A DNA stretch of 64,000 bases, from contig NC_081412.1 of NCBI RefSeq assembly GCF_030272615.1, positions 473,230,157 to 473,294,156 on the forward strand, written 5' to 3'. Below, in pieces: positions 22,722 to 33,770 of the stretch. The notes below the pieces were generated by a model. It searched no databases and was not told the origin of the DNA. It saw nothing but the letters and a program-made list of their open reading frames with translations. This DNA is from Cryptomeria japonica (taxonomy: Eukaryota; Streptophyta; Pinopsida; Cupressales; Cupressaceae). The first letter of the stretch is position 1. Every line of letters begins with the position of its first letter. The position numbers and the translations under genes are program-made.

Positions 22722-23960
22722 ATTTGGGGTGTCACCGACAGTGACTTTATCTTCAGCCCTATGAACTTCCCCAGTGGTCACCTCCTCCAAGTTTTGATTA
22801 GCTTCTGAAATCTTTTTCTGCTTTTGATCATCCAACTCCTTCACTTTCTCATCCTTTATCTTTTGTTTGTTTCTGGTATGAATATGGACTTTAGTTTTCT
22901 TTTTCAGAGAACCCCGGGGTTTCTCCTTCTCAGAATCTTCAGAGACCTCCGAGGAGGAGGAGGAGCTAATATGGAGAATTTTGTCTTTAGATTTATTGCC
23001 CTTCGAGAAAGAAGGTCTGGTTTTCAAATGTTTCCTCTTCTTACCTACTTCAGCTTCCGAGTCATCCATAATCTCCTCAGACTTGCTTGTTGAATCACTA
23101 TCAGAACCTTCATCCAAAGAAAAAACATAGTTCAACCCTTCCTCCTTAGACTTAGAAATAGAAGGCTGAGGGCTGAGGGTGAGCTATTTGGTTATCCTTG
23201 AGATGGTCATAAATAAGAACCATTAAACCTTGATGCATGGCAGTGTCTCTCGCAGGGTTCTCTTTATAGGCCTTAATGGTGGCATTCGTAGAACATAACA
23301 AAAAATATGGAATGTTCACTTTCTTGTCATGCCTAAAATGATTCAGCAAAACAAAATGGTAGCCATACACTTAGTGAATCTACCATCCAAAATAATATAG
23401 CGCATTATAACAAAAAGGACCTCCCTCCATGGTTTAATAAAATCCCTATGGGGATAGTAAGTTTTATTTAGTTCCACTAGATGTTTTTTCTTCTTTTTCA
23501 GTTTCAAGATATCTTTCAATGGCTTCCTTGCTCACTTTTCTGTCTCTGTAGTAGTTGCTTCCTTCTCTTTGGAGACCTGTGGCGTGAGCAATGAGGTCTT
23601 CATCTATGACGACAGACTGGTCTCCCATCTTTAAAGTACCCTTTCTCCAGTTTTTACAAAAGAAATTAGTGACTGTGGCATTCCATCCATGGAGCCTCTC
23701 CATAAATTTTGGAAACCCGCCCTTCTACACAATGTTCTAGACCACCTCCTTATGCTTCCACTCTTTACAACTACTAGGTTCATAGCGGCGTCTATTACCT
23801 CCCATATTTTTGCTATTCAGAGCTGAATGTCGTAACTTGCAGAGAGTTTTAGACACAAAGTTTCTCGGAGCTACCAAATTTACCTAGAAAGCGTGGGAAG
23901 TGATTGATTGAGTGTTATAATAAATGGTGCTCACAATATTGTAATTGTTCGAGGCACTCT
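22722..23960 (-). pseudogene. Unidentified gene, copy 2 of the inverted pair
   Basis: Minus-strand relative of the previous gene, from ATG 23815: MGGNRRRYEPSSCKEWKHKE, a TAG at 23739, then MERLHGWNATVTNFFCKNWR, DQSVVIDEDLIAHATGLQRE, KTYYPHRDFIKPWREVLFVI and DEGSDSDSTSKSEEIMDDSE. The tail is longer than in copy 1 and ends EVTTGEVHRAEDKVTVGDTP at the palindrome centre near 22722. Both copies carry a nonsense codon at the same place (TGA against TAG), consistent with two separate hits on one TGG. Frameshifts near 23390 and 23480 and further stops disable it. Confidence 0.6.
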
Positions 23961-24830
23961 TTTTAATCCGTTTCATTATTATTTTGTCCATTTATAATTT
24001 TTGGTGTACTATTATATCGGTTCTTAAAAATTATTAATCTGACATCCTCTAGGAGGCCTTGCTCTCCCTTCCGAGTAATTATTTTATCTTGATTGACCGC
24101 CACACTGGTTGCCTAGTTGGTAGATATGAGATATGTAACTTTTCTCAAAAGTGTTAATGAGGTCTCTAGCAGCTTTTATAATGTGTACTCAAATTTAACT
24201 CATTTATATGAAAAAAATCATACTTGGATTACACCACCACCTTACTTTGTACTTAGTTGATTTATTTGATGAAAATTTGTTTGCTTATCAAAATTGCGAA
24301 ATTGTCATTCTACAAAAGATTGTTTTCAATTAGATGGAAGTAATCAAATAGTGTTTTATTTATTAAAGTGTTAGGAAAGATGTTAGTTCTATTAGTCAAA
24401 TGATTGTATTCTTTATGGAAATGTATTCTTGTTTTATGAGAACCAAGCTAGATAGGTTTTTGTATGTAAAGTTACCTTCCGGGACGGGTGCTGAATATGG
24501 AATCCTAGAGAGAATAGTTGTTTTTTCCAAACTATCTATTTTTGCTATGCATGGCATTATATTCGATCGAATAATGAATTGATTCATCCATTGAAATAAG
24601 ATGGAATTCTTTTATTTATGCTCTGTACCATATCCTTGATTGATAATGTTTGTTTCTTACAAGAATTACAAAAATGAAAATGCTTGTATCATCTAGGCAC
24701 GCACCAGATTTCATCTTGTCTTTGAATTCTCTTGTTAAAGCAATCTGTGTAGGGTCGAGTATTATTGATTGACCAAGAATTCTGGGGAAGCGTAAGCTTC
24801 AAGGTTGGGCAGAAAAAACGTCTGAATCTT
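23880..24830 (-). repeat. Dispersed block D, inverted copy (pairs with 9.84-10.79 kb)
   Basis: Reverse complement of block D. TTACCTTCCGGGACGGGTGC (24471-24490) pairs with GCACCCATCCCGGAAGGTAA near 10157. It includes the same 5'-truncated LINE RNase H tail on the minus strand (about 24180-23960). Unlike the 10.8-kb copy, it continues past AAATTTGGT into the unidentified minus-strand gene. Confidence 0.8.
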
Positions 24831-25139
24831 GTTCTCGTCTTCATTCGATGGACTGAAAGGAAACGAATCAGATTGGAAATCGATGGATGTATCTCACTTT
24901 CTTTATGTTTGTTTAAAACTTAAGGCATTAGAAGACCTAAGTATGGTATAATGATATGTAATGAGAAATTTGCACCTTCCATTGTATATGAATATTTTAT
25001 TTAACCCCTTGATATCTATGATTGTTATAGCAATTTATTAAACTTGTTTTATATTATGTATGAAATAGACTTATTAACTAATTTATGAGTTTATTTATGA
25101 ATAAAGAGTAGATTGTCATATAGAGTAATTTACATCTTT
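24831..25139. other. Spacer between repeat blocks, nothing recognised
   Basis: AT-rich and noncoding. It occupies the position taken by the 3.2-kb foldback in the 5-10 kb copy of the composite repeat. Confidence 0.5.
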
Positions 25140-25980
25140 ACATTTTTTTTTCTCTTCCTTAGAATCACAAACATATATGGTTTTTTCATCATGTTTTTTT
25201 CTTCATCTGAATCATCATCTCAATTTTTCTTCTCCTCCTTACATTTCATTTCACCTTCAGGATAAGAAACACATACAGATAAATTTTTCATGTCTTTTAA
25301 CATTTCATTCTCTTTTTTTCGTCTTCATTGAAATCATCATCCCAATCTTTCTTTTCTTTGTTAGATTTCATTTCACATTCTAGAACAGAGACACATACAA
25401 ATAAAAATTGTGTTATAATTTTTCACTCTTTTTTTTCTCTTCCTCAGAATCATCTCAATCTTTCTTCTCCTCATTAGATTTCACTTCACCTTTAAGATCA
25501 ATAATACATGCAGATACAATTTATAATTCTCCTTTCACTCTTTTTTTCTTTGTCTTCCTCATATTTATCATCTTAATCTTTTTTCTCCTTGTTAGATTTC
25601 GTTTCACCTTCAAGATCGAAAACACATGATACAATTTTCATTTCTTCTAACCTTTCATTCTCTTTTTCTTTCGTTTTCTTGGAAACATCAACCAAACTTT
25701 CTTCTCCTCGTCAACCTTCACGACCAAAAACACATGAAAATAAAATTTTCATGTCTCCTAACCTTTTACTCTTTTTGTTTTTCTTACTCAGATCACAAAC
25801 ATATAAATTTTTCATCATCTTTTTCTTCGTCTTTCTCATACTTTTCTTCTCTACAATGTTCTTTATTTTTTCTGCTCTAACATTATTACAAAATCTATCA
25901 TTAAAGAAACACCATCAACAGAATCATCTTTGTATGCTACATTTACTCATACATAAAATGAAACATCATATTCATTCTTG
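25140..25980 (-). repeat. Charged-peptide tandem array, inverted copy
   Basis: CT-rich on the + strand. The reverse complement shows the same roughly 120-bp purine-rich unit as 5.55-6.46 kb, for example repeated TTTCACCTTCAAGATCGAAA and TCTTTCTTCTCCTCRTTAGA steps, for about six or seven copies. It lies between inverted blocks D and A in the same relative order as in the other copy. Confidence 0.65.
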
Positions 25981-26560
25981 AAACTAAATTTAAGATTTTA
26001 ACATTCTTTTTTGTTACATCGTATTTCATTTTAGATCATATCATTCTATTACAAATTTGATGAGTTGTATATTTGTTTGTCAAATATTTTATTACATAAT
26101 AAAAAAATAGAACTAAATTTTTTTATGAGTTGTACTACCTTGTTGACAATACTTGAAGTGGAACTTACAAAAATGTCTAAGAATAAGATCATCCAAGGAT
26201 GTCAAAAAAAAATTCCTCCTCTCCTATTGTGAATTACTCTTTCTCTCTCGTTTTATGTCTTGTTGAATTTGCATCATTAATTCAATAAGACTTCTTCTTT
26301 CTGTAGGGTTTCATTTTGGCTCACTGTGGTAAAAATCTTTGAACAAATCATAACATGTTTTGTCCAATCATGTAAGAAAAAAGTAATAGTCAACTTAGTG
26401 TATTTTTTGAACAGAAAACAGAAATTGGGCACCATTTGCACAACACGGATAATTAGTTATCTTTTATGGGATAAGTAAAGATGGTTCCTATTGTTTTTTT
26501 TCTTTTATCTTTTGAAAGATTGTACCTTGTTCTTTTAATCGCTTGTTATTGATAACATCT
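25981..26560 (-). repeat. Dispersed block A, inverted copy
   Basis: The reverse complement of about 26530-26215 matches 4800-5197 (GTGAATTACTCTTTC, TTGAATTTGCATC, TTTCTGTAGGGTTTCATTTT, GGCTCACTGTG). It contains one copy of the segment duplicated at 4902-5197. Confidence 0.7.
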
Positions 26561-26789
26561 TTATTCAATTGCACAATTGCATATATGATAGCACTCGCCT
26601 AATATTCTATAATCCAATGACACATGGATAAGTTGTATCAAAAGACACAAAAAAGAGATGCTTGATTTCTTTGTTGCATTTGTATATTAGCTTATTGATT
26701 TTGTTTGATCATTTTACTCATTGATCTTGTTTTAGTGTTGACTGTTCACTATAAGAGGTTTTCCAAACTTTTGAAAGAATATGCCTAAA

Positions 26790-26938
26790 ATTGTGTTTTG
26801 TATATTTACTTCTGTATGAGTGCAATGCTAGAATATGTACAAAAAATAAAATTTACTTATATATATATATATATAAGTAAATTTTATTTTTTGTACATAT
26901 TCTAGCATTGCACTCATACAGAAGTAAATATACAAAAC

Positions 26939-26943
<5 letters not shown>
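26790..26943. repeat. Perfect 154-bp palindrome
   Basis: The two 77-bp arms are exact reverse complements with no spacer; the centre lies between 26866 and 26867 inside an AT run. The left arm begins ATTGTGTTTTGTATATTTAC and the right arm ends GTAAATATACAAAACACAAT. It can extrude as a cruciform. The right arm runs directly into a (TA)n tract. Confidence 0.95.

Positions 26944-26985
<42 letters not shown>
26942..26985. repeat. (TA)n microsatellite
   Basis: About 22 TA units directly after the palindrome. Confidence 0.95.
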
Positions 26986-26987
<2 letters not shown>

Positions 26988-27239
26988 TAAGTTTTGGTTA
27001 ATGAAAAAGACCTGTATTTGAATAGAATTCGGTTTTGTAAAATTTAATGAATTGATACAATTCTTTAAGATAGATAAACTAAAGAAAATAAAGATTCCAA
27101 ATCTAATTTATCTAAAGATTAAATATAAATATATTCGAATCAAGAAATAAACAGTAGCTTTATAAATTGAATATTTTTACAGATTTTTTTTCAATGAAAT
27201 ACTGAAATTAAGAGAAAGAAATATTGAAATAATTTAGAT
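26986..27239. other. AT-rich flank of dispersed repeat
   Basis: No gene. The last part weakly resembles 51790-51850, so the dispersed repeat that follows may extend into it. Confidence 0.4.
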
Positions 27240-27689
27240 AGAAGCATTTGATTAGGCTCATGAAATTTTGAGCATTGAATTATAGGTGACTTTTCCTATA
27301 TCCTCTTTGAACCCCAAAACATTATAGAAGCTTTGGGAATAAAGAGTGTATAGTCTCCAAAATATTTTGATTTAAGGATTATTAGTCTTGCTCTATACAT
27401 CTTGAGTAATAATGAATTATGTCCATTTGAGAAATTGAGAGTGATCAATGAAATACAAATTCATAAAAAAGGAAATGTGGGTTTACTTAAAAAAATAAAG
27501 ATGAAACTAAGGTATATAATTAAAATATGAGATCATTCACATAATCAATCATCACCTTTTAAAGACATCTAATCATCAATCATAAATTTTAGTTATCTAC
27601 AAAATGACTTTAATTCTTATAGGAAACACCTATCTATGTCAAATTCTATTTCTAGTTTTAATGGATAAAAGTAAAATAGAGTGCACAAA

Positions 27690-28667
27690 TTTACATCTTT
27701 TTCTATTATAGTATGTGGGGAAGGGAGCCAAATTGTTATACATTTATATAAAAAACCATCAGTTAAAAAATAAAACTAGGGTTGGGAAATCAAGTTCGAC
27801 AACCGAAGGATCAAAGAGTTTATAAAGTGTCCATATAGAAATAAACATAAAAGTATTGAAATAGTAGATTAGAAAGAAGTAACAACAAAGATAACAAGAA
27901 ACAAAAAGGGGCACTAAGATATGTAGCCCTATCCATCCAACATCTTGTCTAGGCCCACCTCCCATGGGAATAAGGTGTTGGTCTTCTTTACTTTGGCCCG
28001 CCCATCCTCAATCTTCACAAGAGCTTTCCCCTTATTCTTTTTCTCAATCTTGTTTTCCACTATCACAAACCTCAATCACACTTTTTTGTATTAGGTTTTT
28101 GTTGTCTAATCCATTCTCTATTTGTCTCACATACAAGACAATATTGAGAGGTTTCCAGACCTTCAACCCTATCATTTAAGTCCTCAATTTCCACTAACAA
28201 CAACTGCCAATTGTGAGACTCCCTAATGCCACCACCAATATTTTGGTCCTCATCATCATCATCCCCATAACCCTTTAAACTATTTATCCCTTCAAGTGCT
28301 TAATAAAACTAAGTTTTCTAGAACTAGATTAAAGAGTTCTTCATGGTTTTCCTTGCTACTCTTAGATCCACCCTCATTAAACATAGAATCCTCAAATTGA
28401 TCCCCAATCTTTTCATCAAGTGGGTTTTTTCTATGGCCTTAGCAATTTTAGTAGTATGGGTTAATTTAGCAAGCCTAACAAACCTACACTTCCTATAAAG
28501 GAAGTGGTTCTAACTTCTTTAGCTAGTTGACTATTGAAAATATCAATTGTAGTGGAAGAAGCAAAAGGGTTGTTTCTCCAAAGACTTGCTCATAGATTTG
28601 ATCTTTTAGGGATGCTAGGATGGGGATACATTTGAAACGCTAAACATAGATTCTAATATCATTTTAG
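27690..28667 (-). mobile_element. Inserted retroposon-like segment, minus strand
   Basis: This segment is absent from the related copy at 52.3 kb, so it is an insertion. On the minus strand it reads as decayed coding DNA with EDQNIGGGIRESHNWQLLLV, EIEDLNDRVEGLETSQYCLV and CETNREWIRQQKP, a heptad-like stretch such as those found in LINE ORF1-type proteins, followed by a 3' UTR-like tail. TTTACATC at the left edge and TTTAGATC at the right edge may be a weak target-site duplication. The family is not certain. Confidence 0.45.
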
Positions 28668-28965
28668 ATCAAGTAGTAAAACCAAATATCATTTGAAAAA
28701 GTATTTCTATTCAATAAATATTAAAAAACATGTAACCTCCATGTATTGTTACAAAATGTAAACATCTCATTTAAAGAGATTGAGGCATTTTCATAACATG
28801 TTATTAAGAATTATCATAAAGTAAACAAAACAACTAGAGAATGAATATTTAAATGATAACACAATTTGGTGTAAATAAAAACTACTAAATTATAAAACAT
28901 TTAGATAAATATGAAGACTTTTACATTTCAACTAAATATATAATGTAAAAAAAAATTATTTTCTT

Positions 28966-30261
28966 AGTCCAAATCTTTCCAAGTGCCCCAGGGTTTTTTG
29001 TTGTTACTTTTGACAGTGAAGCTAATATGAAGAAAATCTTATGTGACTATGTTTGGGGTTGGGAGAACAAATTGTTGCTTTTGTTGAAGCCCTGGACTCC
29101 GACATTCAATCTTGCTACAACATCTTTCAATAAAATTCTAATCTGGGTAAGATTCCCTTGCCTCCCGCTTCAGATCTGGATCAAATCTTGTTTGAAAGCT
29201 ATTGGTAATTCCTTAGGAAATTTTATCAGTGTGGATGAGGATTCTCAAAACCTCTTACACTCAGCTTATGCACATATTTTCGTTGAGATGGATTCTATGA
29301 AAGATTTTCATGCTTAGTTTTCTCTGAAGTTGGACATTGAGAAATGGATCCAACAAGTGGATTATGAAGGTATTCCCTTCATATGCAGGTGGTGTTTTCA
29401 AACTAAGCACATGGCTAAGAGTTGCCCAAAGAAGAGAGTTTTTAGTCAAGCGACTTGGTGGAAAGATGAATCGAATACCTTTGATTCAGTGGGGAAAGAG
29501 GTGGAAAAAGTTTTTGAGGTGGCTTCTAAAGAGGTTCCCTCTTGGTTTGATCCTTCTTTGGCTCCCCAAGCCTCTAGAGGCTTGATTGATGGTGTAGGTT
29601 TGGTAGCAAAGATTTGTAAAGTGGATCCTAGGATTGTGTTTCTAAACTCTGCAAGGGATAGATCTGGGGATTTGTTGATAAATAGTCATGCTGAGAGTTC
29701 TAAAATAGTGAATATGACTTAGAATGTTGCAAATGATAGTGGTGGACATGGAAAATCAGCTGCTTCCTCAAAGGAACAATGTCAGAGCCATGATAGAATG
29801 TCATGCTTCTCTTCTCAGGAGATGCAAGGGTGGCAGAAGGAAGCTGAACGGCTAGAAGATGGTTGGCTGGTTGTGAAGGGTAAGAAATATAAAAAGACAA
29901 AAGTTGGATGGTGACATGACTTTGTGTTCTCATTCGAAAGGAAGGGCTCCCGACAAATGATGTCCCCTCATTTTTCGGTTTGAGGGGGTTTACATGAGTT
30001 TTTTTTTTGGTCTTTTGTCGGTTTCTGGTTTTTTTTGCTATCTTTTTTGCAACTTTTATTTTAGGTTGTGAGAGCCTTCTTTGAAAACCCATGTTTATGG
30101 TTATGGGAGCCAGTAAAACCCATGGTTTTCTGGTGATTTCAATTTTCTATCTTTTGAGAACTTTTTGTTAAAAGGTTCCAGATCCATTCAAAATTTGTTT
30201 GTATAGGGTTTTGGGTCCCTTCTAAACTTGCTTTTTCCTTGATAAAAAACACAATTATTTT
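28966..30261 (+). mobile_element. Retroposed LINE ORF1 segment
   Basis: Inserted between AATTATTTTCTTAG (left) and AATTATTTTTTTAA (right), an approximate 13-bp target-site duplication. The unbroken relative at 52.53 kb has a single AATTATTTTCATAG. The insert carries an ORF1 remnant and ends CTTTTTCCTTGATAAAAAAC, an A-rich 3' end like that of target-primed retroposons. Confidence 0.7.
28998..29900 (+). pseudogene. LINE ORF1 (DUF4283-like domain and CCHC knuckle)
   Basis: ORF1 of plant LINEs is the RNA-binding, gag-like protein. FFVVTFDSEANMKKILCDYV opens the conserved N-terminal domain. LNKPWTPTFNLATTS-type and IWVRFPCLPLQIWIKSCLKA give the domain core, and CRWCFQTKHMAKSCP (29385 onward) is a CX2CX4HX4C zinc knuckle. 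A stop at 29316 separates two frames, and another TAG lies at 29720. The C-terminal part ends ERLEDGWLVVKGKKYKKTKV. No ORF2 follows, so it is a truncated or processed copy inside an older repeat. Confidence 0.8.
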
Positions 30262-30510
30262 TTTAAATAATTTAGAATTAAAAGTTCTCTTCCTTTTGAA
30301 TTTTAACTATAGTTAGTCACACTTAATGACACATAAGACAATTCCAAACATAATAAGTAAAAAGTATTCTTAAAATTAAAATAAACATCTTCCTAGAATA
30401 TGAAACACACAATAACATAATATTTCTCTATATAGGTTAAAATAACAACACTTTTGAATAATAAATAAAATATATTTATGTGTACATTAACAAAGAGTGT
30501 GGTTAAATAA

Positions 30511-30904
30511 AAATTATTGTTAACAATTACATTCAATGCTTCTTTTTTTTAAATGAGCTCTACAAGTAGTGGGTGAGAATCCCTTGGTTCAAATATTGTG
30601 GTGAATGTTCCTCTTAAGTCTCTAGTGCACCGTCGTGTGGTTCTTTTGAGTAAATTGTGCTAGTAGTTAGTGTTGGGTCGCATGTAGAAATTCATGTCAA
30701 TAGTTTCGAGAAGGAAATTCCTAATAGTTATAAAGTGCTCGGTAGTCGAGAAGAGGTGTCCAGATAGACAAATGTTTGTGTGTCCTCCTAGCTAGACCTC
30801 CCTTGTCTTCTTTTGGATCTCAATGCAATGGAAGATTAAAAGTCAATAACCCCCAAGATAAGGTAAGAGAGTCATCTCCTTCTCTCAATGTGTTGAAAGT
30901 TACA
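30511..30904. other. Intergenic, no gene
   Basis: Contains GGTTCAAATATT near 30587, resembling a tRNA-type B box, but no convincing A box, so I do not call a SINE. Confidence 0.4.
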
Positions 30905-31960
30905 AACTAATTGTTGCAATGGAAAGATCTTTTTAAAAGTAGTCAGTTCATTTCCACTGATGAGGTTGATATTCAACATTCCAAGGTTGGAATGACTATT
31001 AAAATCCTGGACCTATCCTTGAATCATTCTTTGGCCAAAATGAAGAATGCCTTGGGTGGTGAGTTTATGAGGAGAAATCTAGGCATTGTTGTAGTTTGTA
31101 AAAGGGCTTCTACTTATCAGGCTATCATAGGGAGCATTTTAGTATCAACTTTTCCTGAAGTGTTCTCTCTCAAACAAGTTTGCTTTTATATTCTTACTTT
31201 AGTCCTTGGTTCTTTACCAAGATGAGCCTTATCTAATGCAAATGGTGCCTGACTTTTGACCCTTCAATTCACCTTCATTCCTACTTGGTTTAAGTTACTG
31301 GGTCTCCTTGGATTTTTAGGATGAGTAGGTTATTATTGAGATCACCAATTCCTTTGGCTAGTTCCTTTCCATCAACTAGTCACTAAAGAGAGATCTAGAT
31401 TGGTTTGTATTATTTATTTATTTTGGCATTAGACCTCATTGTACTTTGAGCACCGTTGGAGCTATAATATCATCTGTGTTCTTCAACTCAATTGTTAGAA
31501 TTTGAAAACTCATTTTTTGTCAACTTTGCCCTTCAGCTAGTCACATGTGTGATGCCTATCCTAAAGTTGATCATCAGAAGGTGCTCTCTCCCTCAAATTT
31601 CATGCGTAAGGATTTACTTGCTAGTCCTCTACCTCCAAACATTTCTAAGTCTTCAAGCATGAACTTGGATTCGGACTTGATTCTACCTTTTGGCATGGAT
31701 TTGGTTGTTGGTATTGGTCCCCTCCTAGTGCACACAACTATTTAGTGTGGATTCATTGAATGCAACTCTGCCTCCTCTAATTTCTTCATTTCCAGTCGAG
31801 TCCTTGGCAATTTCTATTATTGATTTGGACTCTAGGTGTTCCCCTTCACTTTTGGAGGTCTCAAATCCTCTTATTATGGATTCAATTTTGACTCCTTCCT
31901 TGATCATACAAAAGTTAGATTTTGATGCTTCTTGTCAATGAACACATTTCAAGTCATTTG
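30905..31960 (+). pseudogene. Second LINE ORF1 remnant
   Basis: Frames between stops give DLSLNHSLAKMKNALGGEFM, the conserved entry of the ORF1 domain, SILVSTFPEVFSLKQ, then after frameshifts a stretch resembling the WIKLPGLPWxFR core near 31280-31330 and FCQLCPSASHMCDAYP near 31520-31565, where the last Cys of the CCHC knuckle is Tyr. A Ser/Pro-rich linker follows (31570-31950). It is not in frame end to end. It directly precedes the copia remnant. Confidence 0.6.
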
Positions 31961-32009
31961 CCTCTTTTGTTAATGATTCATCATGTCCACGCCCTCTTCA
32001 AAATTTTAG

Positions 32010-33770
32010 GTGATGGTGGATCTTATCACTCTAGTTGTATAATTAAAGTTCCACATAAAACAACTTCTACAAAAGTCTCCTTTATCTATGATTATTCTAG
32101 AAGGTCATGGGTTGCTTTTCTAAGAGAGAAATCAAAAGCTTTAGATAGATTTAAGATTTTAAAATCTATGGTTGAAAATGAAATGGATGCTAAGATCAAA
32201 TACTTAAGGTCTAATAGAAGAGGTGAATTTATATCAAATAAGTTTGAAAGATTTTGTGAAGAGTATGGTATAAGGAGATATTTGTTTGCTACTAGGACAA
32301 CATAGTAGAATGGGATTGTTAAACGGAAAAATAGGATAGTTCAAAAGATGGCTAGAACAATGTCGAAAGATTCTAATCTAACAGATGTTTATTAGAAGGA
32401 AACTATGTTTAGTGCAGTATATATTCTTAACAAATTGAAGGTGAGAGTTAATCATTCTAAGATGCCTTATGAGCTTTGGCATAAAAGACTTGCTACTATC
32501 AAGTATTTTTAAAACTTTAGAAGTAAATATCATATCATAAGAGATGAAGATGATCTTGGAAAGTTTGACTCAAGGGTTGATGAAGTAATCTTTCTTGGTT
32601 ACTCAACAAGAAGAAAGGCTTACAAATGTTTCAACAAAGGACTCAAGAAGATTGTTCAAAGTGAAAATGTTAGGAGTAGATGAAGATTGGGATCAAACTG
32701 CATCTGTACATGAGGATTATGGATCTAATGTTTGTTCAACCACATTCAAGAGGAAGAAGAAAAGGAAGAATAACAAAAATAAATAGAGGAAAAGGAATTG
32801 GTAAAGACCCCCAAGACTCTGGCAAGATATGTTCAAAAGAATCTCTTTGAAGATTAGATTATTGGTGACAAGAATGAAGGAGTGCAAAGTAGGAGGAGAC
32901 TTGCTAAGGAAATTGAATAGGTAAATATCATTCTTCTATCAGAATTTGAGACAAACTTTTTTCTTATGCATGCACAAATGAAGTATTGATGAAAGATATG
33001 AAAGAACTTGATCAAATTGAGAAGAACTAGACACCGAAGCTTGTTCCCAAGCCTATTGACAAGAATATAATTGGAACCAAATGGATGCTCAATAACAAAT
33101 TGATTGAAGAAAAAGTGACAACGAACAAGGCTAGATTGGTGTGTAAGAGATATTCTTAAGTAGAAGGCCCTGATTTTAAGTAGACTTTTTCTCTAGTGGC
33201 TAGAATGGAGGCGATCGAAATGTTCTTCACTTTTCCTACTCACAAAAACTTAAAGGTATATCAAATGGATGCCAAGTCATATTTTTTGAATGGATATATA
33301 GAAGAATTCTACATAGGACAACCTAATGGATTTCAACTAGAAAAAGACCTAGACATGATATATAGAAGAATTCTACATAAGACAACCTAATGGATTTCAA
33401 TTGAAAAAGTCTCTTTATAGTCCCAAGCAAGGAATGCTAGTTTGGATAGGTATCTATAACATCAAGGCTTGAAGAAAGGTACAACTGATAGAAATCTTTA
33501 TTTGAAAATTAAAGATGGAATATTGTTGACAATAGTTATATATGTTGATGATATCATCTTTAGAGGAGAAGATAAGGCATGTAAAAGATTTGTAGAGGAA
33601 ATGTATAAGGAATTTGAGATGCTAATGATTGGTGAGTTATCCTTCTTTCTTGGCATTCAAGTTGCTTAGTTATATAATGAAATCTTTATTTCTCGAGTAA
33701 AGTATTGTTAAGGAGATGTTAAAGAGTTTTGGTACATGGAGAATGCTAAATCAGTGAGTACCTCCATTTA
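32010..33770 (+). pseudogene. pol: Ty1/copia integrase and RT remnant
   Basis: Copia pol order (integrase before RT). FIYDYSRRSWVAFLREKSKA opens the integrase core. LRSNRRGEFISNKFERFCEE has Asn-Arg where catalytic LRSDRGGEF is normal, and NGIVKRKNRIVQKMARTM has Lys for the catalytic Glu of NGVxERKNR. YSTRRKAYKCFNKGLKKIVQ is the usual integrase end. RT follows: NIIGTKWMLNNKL (33070), YQMDAKSYFLNGYIEEFYIG, and YVDDIIFRGEDKACKRFVEE (33540), which keeps both Asp. KYIREML-type residues near 33690 mark the approach to RNase H, which is missing. Many stops. Confidence 0.85.
33293..33410 (+). repeat. 64-bp tandem duplication in copia RT
   Basis: GATATATAGAAGAATTCTAC starts at 33293 and 33357, and the similarity runs about 54 bp. 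The 64-bp step is not a multiple of three, so it also shifts the RT frame. Confidence 0.9.

Larger units (their letters stand above)
27240..30510 (+). repeat. Dispersed ~0.9-kb repeat, interrupted twice
   Basis: Three pieces, 27240-27690, 28668-28960 and 30262-30510, align in order with 51850-52750. Landmarks are GAATTATAGGTGA, AAGAGTGTATAGWCTCC, AGGATTATTAGTC, GAAACACCTATCTATGTCA, AAGTAGTAAAAC and TTTCTCTATATAGGTT. The gaps are two insertions described separately. The repeat itself encodes nothing I recognise, and I cannot assign its class. Confidence 0.75.

Noticed and set aside
30545-30600. SINE or tRNA at GGTTCAAATATT
   Set aside because: There is a B-box-like motif only, without an A box or cloverleaf.
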